A DNA stretch of 33,059 nucleotides from the NCBI GenBank assembly GCA_964583795.1, contig CAZOWX010000021.1, positions 1 through 33,059 of the forward strand, given 5' to 3'. Below, one piece after another: positions 14,136 through 21,359 of the stretch (the stretch's first letter is position 1; every line of letters begins with the position of its first letter). The position numbers and the translations under genes are program-made. The notes beneath the pieces were generated by a model. That model was not told the DNA's origin and searched no databases. It saw only the letters and a program-made list of their open reading frames with translations. The DNA is from JBDTME01 sp964583795 (lineage in GTDB: Bacteria; Patescibacteriota; Microgenomatia; UBA1400; PJMF01).

Positions 14136-15242
14136 TTGAATCTTGCCGAATCTGCTCCACCACCTCAGCTAGCTCCAGAGGCTCTACCTTCCCATGAGAA
14201 ACTTCAACCAAGCGAAGTGAGTATTACCGGAATTGTTTCACACGGAACCTGGGGCAAAGAGAATGAAACTCCGCTTGACCGAGTGAGGGGTAATGAAATT
14301 CTAAAAAATGTAAGGCGTTATATTGAAGAAGGATATACGGTTGTCATAGTAGAAGGTGGTAATCCTCCAAAGTTTGTACAACACTTAATGGCTTTAGCAG
14401 CAAAAGCTCCAGATAGGGTTCACATTGTCCACGAATTACCCAACAATGATCCATCACCAGGAAAAGGCTACGGAAATGCTCGACGACAGGCACTAAGAGA
14501 AGCAGTCAAACTTGAAAATGTTCGCACTGTGTTCCAATGTGAGTTTGAAAAACCATTACACGAACAACTGCCCTCGCTAATGGAAGCCATCGACAACGGT
14601 GCTGACATAGCAATCTCAGATAGAGGCATTATTAGCAACGGTAAAGTTACAGATAGTCCAGTAGGCAATGATGAAAAACTAGCAGGATTGCCACCGTATC
14701 AAGCTCGTTCTGAAGCATATTTCAATAGAATTGTAAATATTTTACTGCGTTTTTATCAATTACGAAGCAATGAAGATGATGATATCGATTTTATGGGTAA
14801 TCGATTATTTACGAAGGATCTTGCCTGGCTATTTTTAGAAGAAACCACTATTGCCGCTGATACTCCATTGCCAAACGCAGATGAAACCCTATTTCCAAAT
14901 ATTAAAAATTTGCTTCCACCAACCACTCCTGTCAAGTACAGTCAAAAAGAATTCAACATGTACAGTACTCCTCTATTTATGCCAATTATTGAAGCGCTTT
15001 ATTTGAAACTCAAAGTAGTCAGCATCCCAACAAATTATAATCATGCTAGCAATAGCCCAAAATTAACAGCTGTCGAACTCGTTAGTACACAAAACAATAA
15101 AAGAGACAGTCAAAGAGATAATATCTTACTGGATACAATTACGTATCTCTACACAATACTTTTCCCTGATTTGCCATCACCTTTTTCTACCCAAAAACCC
15201 GATATCCATGTTAAAGAAATCGCACCACATCCAACTTTATAA
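14136..15242 (+). CDS. GT-A-fold glycosyltransferase-like protein
   Basis: The 368-residue soluble protein has a Pro-rich N-terminus and then a nucleotide-diphosphosugar-transferase-like pattern. A first strand ITGIVSHGTWG is followed by RGNEILKNVRRYIEEGYTVV and IVEGG, then VHIVHE. GKGYGNARRQALREA, of the kind that cradles the nucleotide, precedes VRTVFQCEFEKP where a DxD-type metal site would sit (here Glu-Cys-Glu-Phe-Glu). GADIAISDRG follows. A second half (IDFMGNRLFTKDLAW, then YSTPLFMPIIEALYLKLKVV) would form the acceptor side. The assignment is by fold pattern only. It starts at TTG with TATAAT eight bases upstream. It could instead be a mannosyl-3-phosphoglycerate-synthase-like or unrelated Rossmann protein. 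Confidence 0.5.
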   Translation: MNLAESAPPPQLAPEALPSHEKLQPSEVSITGIVSHGTWGKENETPLDRVRGNEILKNVRRYIEEGYTVVIVEGGNPPKFVQHLMALAAKAPDRVHIVHELPNNDPSPGKGYGNARRQALREAVKLENVRTVFQCEFEKPLHEQLPSLMEAIDNGADIAISDRGIISNGKVTDSPVGNDEKLAGLPPYQARSEAYFNRIVNILLRFYQLRSNEDDDIDFMGNRLFTKDLAWLFLEETTIAADTPLPNADETLFPNIKNLLPPTTPVKYSQKEFNMYSTPLFMPIIEALYLKLKVVSIPTNYNHASNSPKLTAVELVSTQNNKRDSQRDNILLDTITYLYTILFPDLPSPFSTQKPDIHVKEIAPHPTL

Positions 15243-15263
15243 TGATATCTAACTCACCTTACG

Positions 15264-16166
15264 CTAAATCTGCATTACTTCTTCTCCACCTACTCCGACA
15301 TAGTCCATCTTTAGAAACTCATCAACAGCATTTAAAAAGTTTCTGTCATTGTTTGCCTGAGATAGCCATTTTTGAATTTTTCTTTGCAAAAACCACTTTT
15401 TTCCTTTTGCTGAGATATTGCTGCCAATTTCTTTCATTGCGAATGCCATCAATTTTGGAGAGCCTTTTACCCATTGGCGTAAATGGTTCAAACAACTGAT
15501 GACCTGTCGAACATCGCTCGTATCATTCGCTCGCCCCATCATCCGAGCACTCACTGTGATCATTTGGTTCGCGTCAAATGATTTGTCTTGAGTCATTTTT
15601 TCGACAAACTGTGAATAGTTCTTTTTAGCCTCGTCATATGTTTCATTTTCAATGGCAAGGATCATAGCGAATCGATCATCACTTCGCTTAACACTGAATT
15701 CTTGTAGTAACACTCTCAGTCCAGCACTCCACTGAACCAACTCTTCGCTGGGTAAAATCATGGTCAATACTTGTGTCAGCTGCCAAACATCACGCAAACA
15801 AATCAGTTGTGTAGATTCACGTTCGCCGTAAGCTCCTTGCCAATACTTGCTTCGCTTTGCAGCTTCAACCGCACTGTCCGCCATCGGATAGTGGTCTGTA
15901 ACCACAGACAGAGCACACAACAAGTGATCACTCGCTTCCTGCCAACTTTTACTTTTACGAAAAGCGGCTAAAGCTGTTACTGCAGCAATGCGTGCATACT
16001 CAGAGTGATCCTTTTTTGTATCAGGATTTGTAAAATCATCCGTCTCCAAACTATCCAATATGACTTTCGCTGCACCGGACGTATCAGCCGATCGCCCTTG
16101 TTCAACGTGAAGCGTCTGCCAAAGATGTTTTGCAGAAAAAAGAGTGTCGGAATTACAAAGTGACAT
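15264..16166 (-). CDS. Hypothetical alpha-helical repeat protein
   Basis: The protein of about 300 residues is almost entirely predicted helical, with pairs of amphipathic helices such as ARIAAVTALAAFRKSKSWQE and ASDHLLCALSVVTDHY, and YDEAKKNYSQFVEKMTQD. The ARIAAV/AFRKSKSWQEA and DSAVEAAKRSKYWQGAYGE segments look like degenerate repeats of one unit, suggesting a TPR- or HEAT-like solenoid used for protein binding. No catalytic motif is seen. ATG 16166 is chosen over the TTG at 16172 because it lies five bases after GATAAT. It is divergent from the amber-interrupted gene at 16368. Confidence 0.65.
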   Translation of the reverse strand: MSLCNSDTLFSAKHLWQTLHVEQGRSADTSGAAKVILDSLETDDFTNPDTKKDHSEYARIAAVTALAAFRKSKSWQEASDHLLCALSVVTDHYPMADSAVEAAKRSKYWQGAYGERESTQLICLRDVWQLTQVLTMILPSEELVQWSAGLRVLLQEFSVKRSDDRFAMILAIENETYDEAKKNYSQFVEKMTQDKSFDANQMITVSARMMGRANDTSDVRQVISCLNHLRQWVKGSPKLMAFAMKEIGSNISAKGKKWFLQRKIQKWLSQANNDRNFLNAVDEFLKMDYVGVGGEEVMQI

Positions 16167-16200
16167 ACACAATTATCGCTAATTTTTCGGGAGTATTATA

Positions 16201-16264
16201 CCACTTTCTCGAGAGAATTTCATCAATAAAAGTTGACCAATTTCATTGAGGAAAGTGGCTTTTT
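16201..16264. other. Inverted repeat followed by a T run
   Basis: CCACTTTC (16201-16208) pairs with GAAAGTGG (16251-16258), followed by CTTTTT. The loop of 42 bases is long for an intrinsic terminator, and the element lies between divergent genes, so its role is unclear. Confidence 0.35.
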
Positions 16265-16355
16265 GCGGTTGAAGTGCTGTTGTGATTGGCCATACTTCAT
16301 TTACCTTCAAGTAACTTATCCTATGTTGACATACTATATCTCTTCAGTCCTCTGA

Positions 16356-16361
16356 TATAAT
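16356..16361 (+). promoter_or_regulatory. -10 box of the amber-interrupted gene
   Basis: TATAAT, exactly six bases before ATG 16368. This perfect leaderless architecture identifies 16368 as the original start. Confidence 0.75.
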
Positions 16362-16367
16362 CTTGAA

Positions 16368-17201
16368 ATGACAGAAGAAAAACATTAGCCTAGAAAGGGT
16401 GAAAGTGCAGTAAACAGTGAAGAAGATGATTGGTTTTCTGCTACAAATGATGCTGAACTATGGAAAGTTCCCCAAACACCAAGATGGGAACCTGTGGATT
16501 TTGCCGAAAACTCACAACAATTTCAAACAAAGAGAGAGGCATTTGTAGCATCACGAATTCACTATTGGGAAACAAAAATAGATTTTGCAATCGATGATTT
16601 TGAAAAAAATAATGGAATAAAAATCATAGTTCCTTCTACAGAAGTTAAAAAAAAAGCGGCTGAGTTACTTGCACATGCTGAACTTGGAATAAAGCTTGTT
16701 TTTAATCGCTATCACCCAACAGAAGCGAAAGAATATGACGAATTAAAGTTTTCTGTAACCAACATACCGTCTAGTATAGAGCATATTTTTAGATACCATC
16801 ATACTCCAAGAATTCCTTGGGGTTCAGTAATTACGGTTCAGTTGCAATGGTTACTTGATATGGCTCAATATCCAGAAAGATGGTACCAAGAGTACAAAAA
16901 GACTGGTAAAAGAATCGGTGCTGTAAATCTAGACACACCAGAGGATCTTTTTTTATTTTCGGCAATTGAGGAAGCCTCTCACAATCTTTACTTAAATCAC
17001 ACTACTAATTACTTTGAGAACAGAAAATCACCCAGCGGTGAGTTTTATTATGCTGAAGATTGGGAGTTTCAGGCTTTGAAGGTATTGTATTTCTTTGCAA
17101 AAAAGTACAAACCTGAATATGAACTTATTTACCGGAATGAACTATTAAAAATGGTTCAACATAGAAAACAGCAAAGCAAAGCTAAACAAAGCAGTCCCTG
17201 A
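16368..17201 (+). pseudogene. Unknown gene interrupted by an in-frame amber codon at codon 7
   Basis: From ATG 16368 the frame reads MTEEKH, then TAG (16386-16388), then continues without another stop for 270 codons (PRKGESAVNSEEDDWFSATN and onward) to TGA at 17199-17201. Promoter and start are intact, and the sequence after the TAG has a normal protein composition. The simplest reading is a recent CAG-to-TAG change; re-initiation at GTG 16494 would give 235 residues, but it has no ribosome site or promoter. The protein is soluble, rich in aromatics, and carries FSAIEEASHNLYLN and AEDWEFQALKVLYFFAKKY. I do not recognise the family. Confidence 0.7.
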
Positions 17202-17241
17202 TTTGCTCTGCAACTCGGATATGAGCGATGAAATTTTTCAA

Positions 17242-17989
17242 TTACAAAGGGTCTTGTGACGTTTAACACGACATAATGTGTTAAATTAGAAGCAGGATCA
17301 ATGAAAAACAGGTATTGCAAGCGAGCTAAATTAACCGAGGCAAAATTCAAGACACTTTTAGGTTGTTATTGTGATGACTTAGATGCGAAAACGACAGCAA
17401 AAATTGTTGGCATGTCTCGTGAGCATGTAACAAGATATTTTGGAAAGTTACGAGAAAGGATCTCGAAAATACACGAAGAAGAGACTTTTTTGGGTGAGGT
17501 GGAAGTTGATGAGAGCTACTTTGGATCGAGAAGAGTTCGGGGAAAACGAGGACGCGGTGCAGGCGGGAAAATACCTGTTATTGGGATTTTAAAGCGGGGA
17601 GGTAAAGTCTATACCAGAGTGGTGAAAAACTGTTCACGAGAAGAAATTTTACCAATCTTAAAAGGGAAGATACTCGAGGAATCGACAGTATATACGGATG
17701 GATGGAAAAGCTATCAAGGGTTGATTTATCAAGGCTATCAGCACTATCGAATTTATCACTCAAAGAATGAGTTTGCTCGAGGAAAGAATCACATCAACGG
17801 TATAGAAAGTTTTTGGAGTTATGTAAAAAGAAGAATGTCAAAACAAAACGGTGTAAGAAAGGATAAATTTTTGCTACACTTAAAAGAATCTGAGTTTCGA
17901 TGGAATCATAGAAACAATTTATATAAGACGTTAATTAGTGAGTTAATAATTTGTCCGTTAAACACTTAACGTCACAAGACCCTTACAAA
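17242..17989 (+). mobile_element. IS1595/ISXO2-type insertion sequence with target duplication
   Basis: The element spans 17249-17982 (734 bases). Its ends are inverted repeats: GGGTCTTGTGACGTT at 17249-17263 and its complement at 17968-17982. TTACAAA is duplicated directly outside both ends (17242-17248 and 17983-17989); a 7-base repeat is visible where 8 is usual for this family. Inside the left end is a further hairpin, TTTAACAC and GTGTTAAA. It carries one transposase gene. The insertion is intergenic, between the amber-interrupted gene and the ACT-domain gene. Confidence 0.9.
17301..17969 (+). CDS. IS1595-family (ISXO2-like) transposase
   Basis: The protein has 222 residues. A short N-terminal helix-turn-helix (LDAKTTAKIVGMSREHVTRY) precedes the ISXO2-like DDE domain. 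EVEVDESYFGSRRVRGKRGR holds the first acidic pair. IPVIGILKRGGKVYTRVV follows, then STVYTDGWKSYQGL (second Asp). HINGIESFWSYVKRRMSKQN gives the final catalytic position (Asn/Glu), and LHLKESEFRWNHR closes the domain. The N-terminal zinc ribbon found in longer family members is missing. AGGA sits a few bases before the ATG. The TAA at 17967-17969 falls at the inner edge of the right inverted repeat. The copy looks intact and potentially active. Confidence 0.92.
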   Translation: MKNRYCKRAKLTEAKFKTLLGCYCDDLDAKTTAKIVGMSREHVTRYFGKLRERISKIHEEETFLGEVEVDESYFGSRRVRGKRGRGAGGKIPVIGILKRGGKVYTRVVKNCSREEILPILKGKILEESTVYTDGWKSYQGLIYQGYQHYRIYHSKNEFARGKNHINGIESFWSYVKRRMSKQNGVRKDKFLLHLKESEFRWNHRNNLYKTLISELIICPLNT

Positions 17990-18002
17990 AATCTTTCCAC
18001 TC

Positions 18003-18644
18003 CTATATGTCCTTCTGCAACTGTTCCAGAGCGATCGGCAAATCTTTTTTATCAATAATGTAGGTTAACTCTGTGGCGGTAGAAACAATTTCAATAATGT
18101 TGACGCTCTTGTATGCAAGACGCTTGGTTAAAGCAAAAATCAGGTTGGGAATCTCTAAATAGCGCAAGTCAAACTTGACAGTGATCCCAACTAAATTTTT
18201 CTTATCATAAATCTTGCTAGCAGATTGCAGCTGTTCACGAAAGACTTTCGCCACTCTACTCTCAGCAACAACAGTAACCTCATTAATTCCTTGAGTCACC
18301 GTGAGATACGTTTTATTGTCTGCAGCAATCTGGTGATAAATCTGCTTAATTTGCTCTGACACCGCATCACTGCGCTCATAGGTCATTCCCTCAAGATTGG
18401 AGTGAACAGCTAAACTCTGAATCGTATCAGTCTGAACATCTCTCAGTGGTGGCAACTCATCAACCACACGCGTTAGCGCTGTCACGATGGAGCCTTCCTG
18501 GACATCTTTAAAAGTCAACTCCTCTACTTGCTGCTTAATTGACCGTGCATAGGCCGAAAAGTTTAGCCAGCCCTTTTGAGCTGCTGCCAAGGCTAAATCG
18601 TCTTGTTTGATGATTTCTTCCACTGCCTGTGCAATTTTTATCAT
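18003..18644 (-). CDS. ACT-domain protein (aspartate-kinase regulatory-like)
   Basis: The protein has 213 residues. The N-terminal 60 residues are helical (QAVEEIIKQDDLALAAAQKG, then LNFSAYARSIKQQVEELT), resembling a small helix-turn-helix or dimerisation unit. The middle contains TYLTVTQGINEVTVVAESR. The C-terminal VGITVKFDLRYLEIPNLIFA, then LTKRLAYKSVNIIEIVSTAT and ELTYIIDKKDLPIALEQLQ, is a clear ACT domain of the aspartate-kinase kind. It probably senses an amino acid. No kinase domain is present. It is divergent from the LysO-type lysine exporter genes, which suggests, without proof, that it senses lysine or a related amino acid. Confidence 0.75.
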   Translation of the reverse strand: MIKIAQAVEEIIKQDDLALAAAQKGWLNFSAYARSIKQQVEELTFKDVQEGSIVTALTRVVDELPPLRDVQTDTIQSLAVHSNLEGMTYERSDAVSEQIKQIYHQIAADNKTYLTVTQGINEVTVVAESRVAKVFREQLQSASKIYDKKNLVGITVKFDLRYLEIPNLIFALTKRLAYKSVNIIEIVSTATELTYIIDKKDLPIALEQLQKDI

Positions 18645-18719
18645 ATTTGTTAGAAAATTATCATTTTTATAAATTTATACCAATTTTAATGAAAATTTTA
18701 CATTTTGTCAATCAGTACC

Positions 18720-18725
18720 TACAAT
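18720..18725 (+). promoter_or_regulatory. -10 box of the lysO-like operon
   Basis: TACAAT, exactly six bases before ATG 18732. Confidence 0.7.
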
Positions 18726-18731
18726 ACCAGC

Positions 18732-18992
18732 ATGTTAGAAATCATACTCAGCCTGATAGCTGGACTCGGACTCGGATGGCTTCTACGTCGCTACCCCCTT
18801 TCTCAGTTATCAGCCAAAACACTAGCGCTGCTTGTGCCGCTGCTTTTATTTTCAATGGGAGTTCAGCTGGGCCAAAACAACCAGGTATGGAACTCCATCA
18901 CTACCGTGGGAGCCAGTGCTTTGGTCGTCACACTCTGCAGTATCACCGGCAGCGTTCTCGCTACGCAGCTATATTACAAACTGTTGAAATAA
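18732..18992 (+). CDS. LysO-type exporter, N-terminal component
   Basis: This 86-residue membrane protein has three hydrophobic helices (LEIILSLIAGLGLGWLL, TLALLVPLLLFSMGVQLGQ, VGASALVVTLCSITGSVLAT). The LLLFSMGVQLG motif corresponds to the N-terminal third of LysO/YbjE (DUF340) lysine exporters. ATG 18732 is chosen because TACAAT lies six bases upstream; TTG 18705 is a longer alternative. Five bases separate it from the larger component, so the exporter is encoded as two proteins that together cover one LysO. Confidence 0.75.
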   Translation: MLEIILSLIAGLGLGWLLRRYPLSQLSAKTLALLVPLLLFSMGVQLGQNNQVWNSITTVGASALVVTLCSITGSVLATQLYYKLLK

Positions 18993-18997
18993 CTCAT

Positions 18998-19600
18998 ATG
19001 AAACAGACACTGCTTTTTTTACTCTTATTCGGTATCGGGGTAACTATCAGCAAACTTGGACCCAGCTTCGTTTTTCCAAGCACTATAGTCTCGTACATCC
19101 TGTATGGATTGATGTTTAGCATCGGGATCAACATTGGCAGTGATCGCGCTCAACTGAACTCACTTAAAACGATTTCTTGGAAAACCATACTGCTTCCGAT
19201 GATTATCACGATTGGCTCACTTACCGGTGCCTACGTAGCAACACTGCTGTTTCCCTCTTTAGCAATCAAAGATAGCTTATTGATCGCTTCGGGACTGGGA
19301 TACTACAGTCTTTCAAGTGTTTTGATCTCAACACAATATAGTAGTTTGATCGGCACCATTGCCTTATTGAGCAACGTGATGCGCGAGTCAAGCACTCTTG
19401 TGCTCGCTCCACTGTTGTCAAAAGTCGGTGGCGGTCCGGCTATCATTGCCTCTGCTGGAGCCACTGCAATGGATGTTTGTTTACCGAGTGTGCAAAAATA
19501 TGCAGGAAACCGCTTTGTCTCACCAGCTTTTGTTTCAGGATTTGTGCTCACACTGTGTGTCCCATTTCTCGTATCATTATTATTACGTCTTAGTTTTTAG
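18998..19600 (+). CDS. LysO-type lysine exporter, C-terminal component
   Basis: This 200-residue membrane protein has about six helices and matches the larger part of LysO-family exporters (FSIGINIGSDRAQLNSLK, then ASGLGYYSLSSVLIS, NVMRESSTLVLAPLLSKVGG and SAGATAMDVCLPSVQKYAG). In E. coli, LysO exports lysine and its toxic analogue thialysine. ATG 18998 is five bases after the small component's stop, so translation is probably coupled. The reading frame is open further upstream, but that region overlaps the small component in another frame. The DUF2000 gene follows eight bases downstream. Confidence 0.82.
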   Translation: MKQTLLFLLLFGIGVTISKLGPSFVFPSTIVSYILYGLMFSIGINIGSDRAQLNSLKTISWKTILLPMIITIGSLTGAYVATLLFPSLAIKDSLLIASGLGYYSLSSVLISTQYSSLIGTIALLSNVMRESSTLVLAPLLSKVGGGPAIIASAGATAMDVCLPSVQKYAGNRFVSPAFVSGFVLTLCVPFLVSLLLRLSF

Positions 19601-19603
19601 GAG
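19599..19603 (+). promoter_or_regulatory. Ribosome-binding site of the DUF2000 gene
   Basis: AGGAG overlaps the lysO-like stop codon (TAG 19598-19600) and lies five bases before ATG 19609. An internal operon gene thus uses Shine-Dalgarno initiation while the first gene is leaderless. Confidence 0.7.
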
Positions 19604-19608
19604 TACCT

Positions 19609-20034
19609 ATGCCTCAAGACTTTTCCAAGCGTATCTCTATTGCCATCGATAGCGCTTTACCCAATTGGCAAGTTCTCAATGTGGTCGCCCACATTAGTGC
19701 CTATTTTGGGAATCAACTCGGTGCAAACTTTGGCACTGGTAAGTATTTTGAAAGCCAAGATGGGATTTTGTTTCCCAGAAACTCTCAGTACCCTATCATC
19801 GCTCTGTCGGCCAATGCACAGCAATTGCCAATATTTGCACAATCTGTACGTGAAGCTCAAGATGTTCAAGCGATGTTTTTTATCCGAGAAATGATTGAAA
19901 CTACTGACGATCAAGAAATTGTGGAGTTGTTATCACACAAGTCAAATCAAGATGTTGAACTATTAGGTGTTGGTATTTTTGGAGAAAATCAACGAGTCAA
20001 AGAGTTGACCAAGGCATTCAAACTCTGGTCATAG
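19609..20034 (+). CDS. DUF2000 family protein
   Basis: This 141-residue soluble protein opens ISIAIDSALPNWQVLNVVAH, the DUF2000 pattern of a beta strand followed by Pro-x-W-Q-x-L-N-x-x-A-H. LGANFGTGKYF and YPIIALSANAQQLPIFAQSV follow. DUF2000 proteins resemble peptidyl-tRNA hydrolase 2 in fold but have no established reaction that I know of. It is the third gene of the lysO-like operon, with its Shine-Dalgarno overlapping the upstream stop, which suggests a link to amino-acid handling. Confidence 0.8.
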   Translation: MPQDFSKRISIAIDSALPNWQVLNVVAHISAYFGNQLGANFGTGKYFESQDGILFPRNSQYPIIALSANAQQLPIFAQSVREAQDVQAMFFIREMIETTDDQEIVELLSHKSNQDVELLGVGIFGENQRVKELTKAFKLWS

Positions 20035-20040
20035 GCAAAC

Positions 20041-20832
20041 TTACAGATCCTGTTTCACTAACTCCAGCACTCGCTGATGCTCCACCCCATTTGAAGCAAC
20101 AATCATAGCATCGTCGGTGGTCCAGGGTTGACCATGTTCGTTGGTGACTGTGCCACCAGCTTCTTGGATGATGATGCTCCCTGCCACCATATCCTGCGGT
20201 GTTTTCTGAAAAAAGGTGTACAGCTCAACATCTCCCATAGCAATCTGAGCAAACTCAAAACTACTTGCGTCGATCGCTTTGATCCAACCAACTTCCTTCG
20301 CTAACGATGGGAAACGTAGTCCATTGCGCAATTCCTGACAGCTGACATAGTATAAACTTTTGGCGAGTGACCGAGTCGAGACATGAATTGGTTTGTCATT
20401 GGCAAACGCTCCGCCACCTTGGTATCCAGTGACAAGTAGTTTCAACGCTGGAAAGTACAACACCCCCAACACTGGTTGCTTTTGGTACGTTAATCCGACA
20501 GAGATGCCAAACAAGGGGATATGCCGCCAAAAGTTGGTGGTGCCATCGATTGGATCAATATACCACACATACTCATGATCAAGTGCAATGTTGGTCCCTT
20601 CTTCACCATAGATACCATGATCGGGAAATTGTTTTTGCAATGCGGCGACCAAGTGTTGTTCGGACTGCGTATCCGCTTTGGTCACCGTTGATGGTCGCCC
20701 ATCGAGCCCTTCCTTGAAGTGAATGGCTTTCTTGGACGAGTAGAGTGTTGATACTATCTCCCCCGCTTCAAGAGTGATGGTTTTGGCAAATTGGAGCCAA
20801 GAGGAATACTGGTCGGTGACAAAATGGGTCAT
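20041..20832 (-). CDS. Inositol monophosphatase-family phosphatase (active-site motifs present)
   Basis: The 263-residue protein carries the FIG/IMPase metal-site motifs: GEEGTN (Glu77, Glu78) and WYIDPIDGTTNFWRHIP (Asp93, Asp96). Toward the C-terminus, QDMVAGSIIIQEAGG keeps the Asp of the usual WDxAAG. Such enzymes use Mg2+ to hydrolyse inositol phosphates, PAP, fructose bisphosphate or histidinol phosphate; the sequence does not settle which. The start is supported by TAGCAT six bases upstream. A paralogue with altered residues lies 0.5 kb away on the same strand. Confidence 0.88.
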   Translation of the reverse strand: MTHFVTDQYSSWLQFAKTITLEAGEIVSTLYSSKKAIHFKEGLDGRPSTVTKADTQSEQHLVAALQKQFPDHGIYGEEGTNIALDHEYVWYIDPIDGTTNFWRHIPLFGISVGLTYQKQPVLGVLYFPALKLLVTGYQGGGAFANDKPIHVSTRSLAKSLYYVSCQELRNGLRFPSLAKEVGWIKAIDASSFEFAQIAMGDVELYTFFQKTPQDMVAGSIIIQEAGGTVTNEHGQPWTTDDAMIVASNGVEHQRVLELVKQDL

Positions 20833-20838
20833 AGCGTA

Positions 20839-20844
20839 ATGCTA
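20839..20844 (-). promoter_or_regulatory. -10 box of the IMPase gene
   Basis: TAGCAT on the minus strand, six bases before ATG 20832. Confidence 0.5.
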
Positions 20845-20882
20845 TCATGCATTTTTTGTTTGCTGAAAGGAAAAACTCAGTT

Positions 20883-20888
20883 TATACT
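20883..20888 (+). promoter_or_regulatory. -10 box of a leaderless promoter
   Basis: TATACT, exactly six bases before ATG 20895, identical to hypC and the DMT gene in sequence and spacing. Confidence 0.7.
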
Positions 20889-20894
20889 GACCTC

Positions 20895-21359
20895 ATGCAA
20901 GAAACATCCCCCACCCCAGCAGTTGCGCAACAGCCTCCCGTAGCCCCTTTAGTCACACCACCACCAACACCTCCCGCTGCTCCATCACAAAAAGGTCACT
21001 CAATCCTACAATCTGAGATCACCATTGGCGCGATCGCGGTCGTAATTTTAATTGGGGTGAGCTTCCTTGATTATATTATCGGAGTGATTGTCGCAAGCGG
21101 GTTTTTGGGGCTGATGAAAAACACCTCGAAAAAGTCGCGAATGATTTTCTATGCGGTTGTCTTTGTCTTGTCTTTCTTTTTCGAATATCAACGGTCCGTT
21201 GGACATGAAAATGCTGCTAATTTGATTGGAAAAGTATTTTTTTCAGCAGGATTTGACATTTTCTTAGGAATGGTGATTGAGTTTATTGTCACCAAAATCA
21301 CCAAAAAGAAACCTGCCACCCCCGTAACTACCCCTCCACAAACTCCAACAGCTGCTTAG
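20895..21359 (+). CDS. Hypothetical proline-rich membrane protein
   Basis: The protein has 154 residues from ATG 20895, chosen over 20847 by the TATACT-N6-ATG rule. A Pro/Thr-rich N-terminal tail of about 35 residues (PPVAPLVTPPPTPPAAP) is followed by about four hydrophobic helices (ITIGAIAVVILIGVSFLDYI, IIGVIVASGFLGLM, MIFYAVVFVLSFFFEYQ, FDIFLGMVIEFIVTKI). A second Pro/Thr-rich tail (PATPVTTPPQTPTAA) ends it. Proline-rich tails flanking a membrane core are common in Patescibacteria, but the function is unknown. Its 3' end overlaps the convergent IMPase paralogue by 32 bases. Confidence 0.7.
   Translation: MQETSPTPAVAQQPPVAPLVTPPPTPPAAPSQKGHSILQSEITIGAIAVVILIGVSFLDYIIGVIVASGFLGLMKNTSKKSRMIFYAVVFVLSFFFEYQRSVGHENAANLIGKVFFSAGFDIFLGMVIEFIVTKITKKKPATPVTTPPQTPTAA

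Noticed and set aside
16386..16388. Pyrrolysine-type or general amber recoding
   Set aside because: TAG ends several recognisable genes here (for example the hydrogenase large subunit and DUF167), and no recoding element is visible, so point mutation is the simpler reading.
18629..18997. Upstream extension of the LysO C-terminal component
   Set aside because: This stretch overlaps the LysO N-terminal gene in another frame and reads as a non-membrane, low-quality sequence; ATG 18998 begins the membrane protein.
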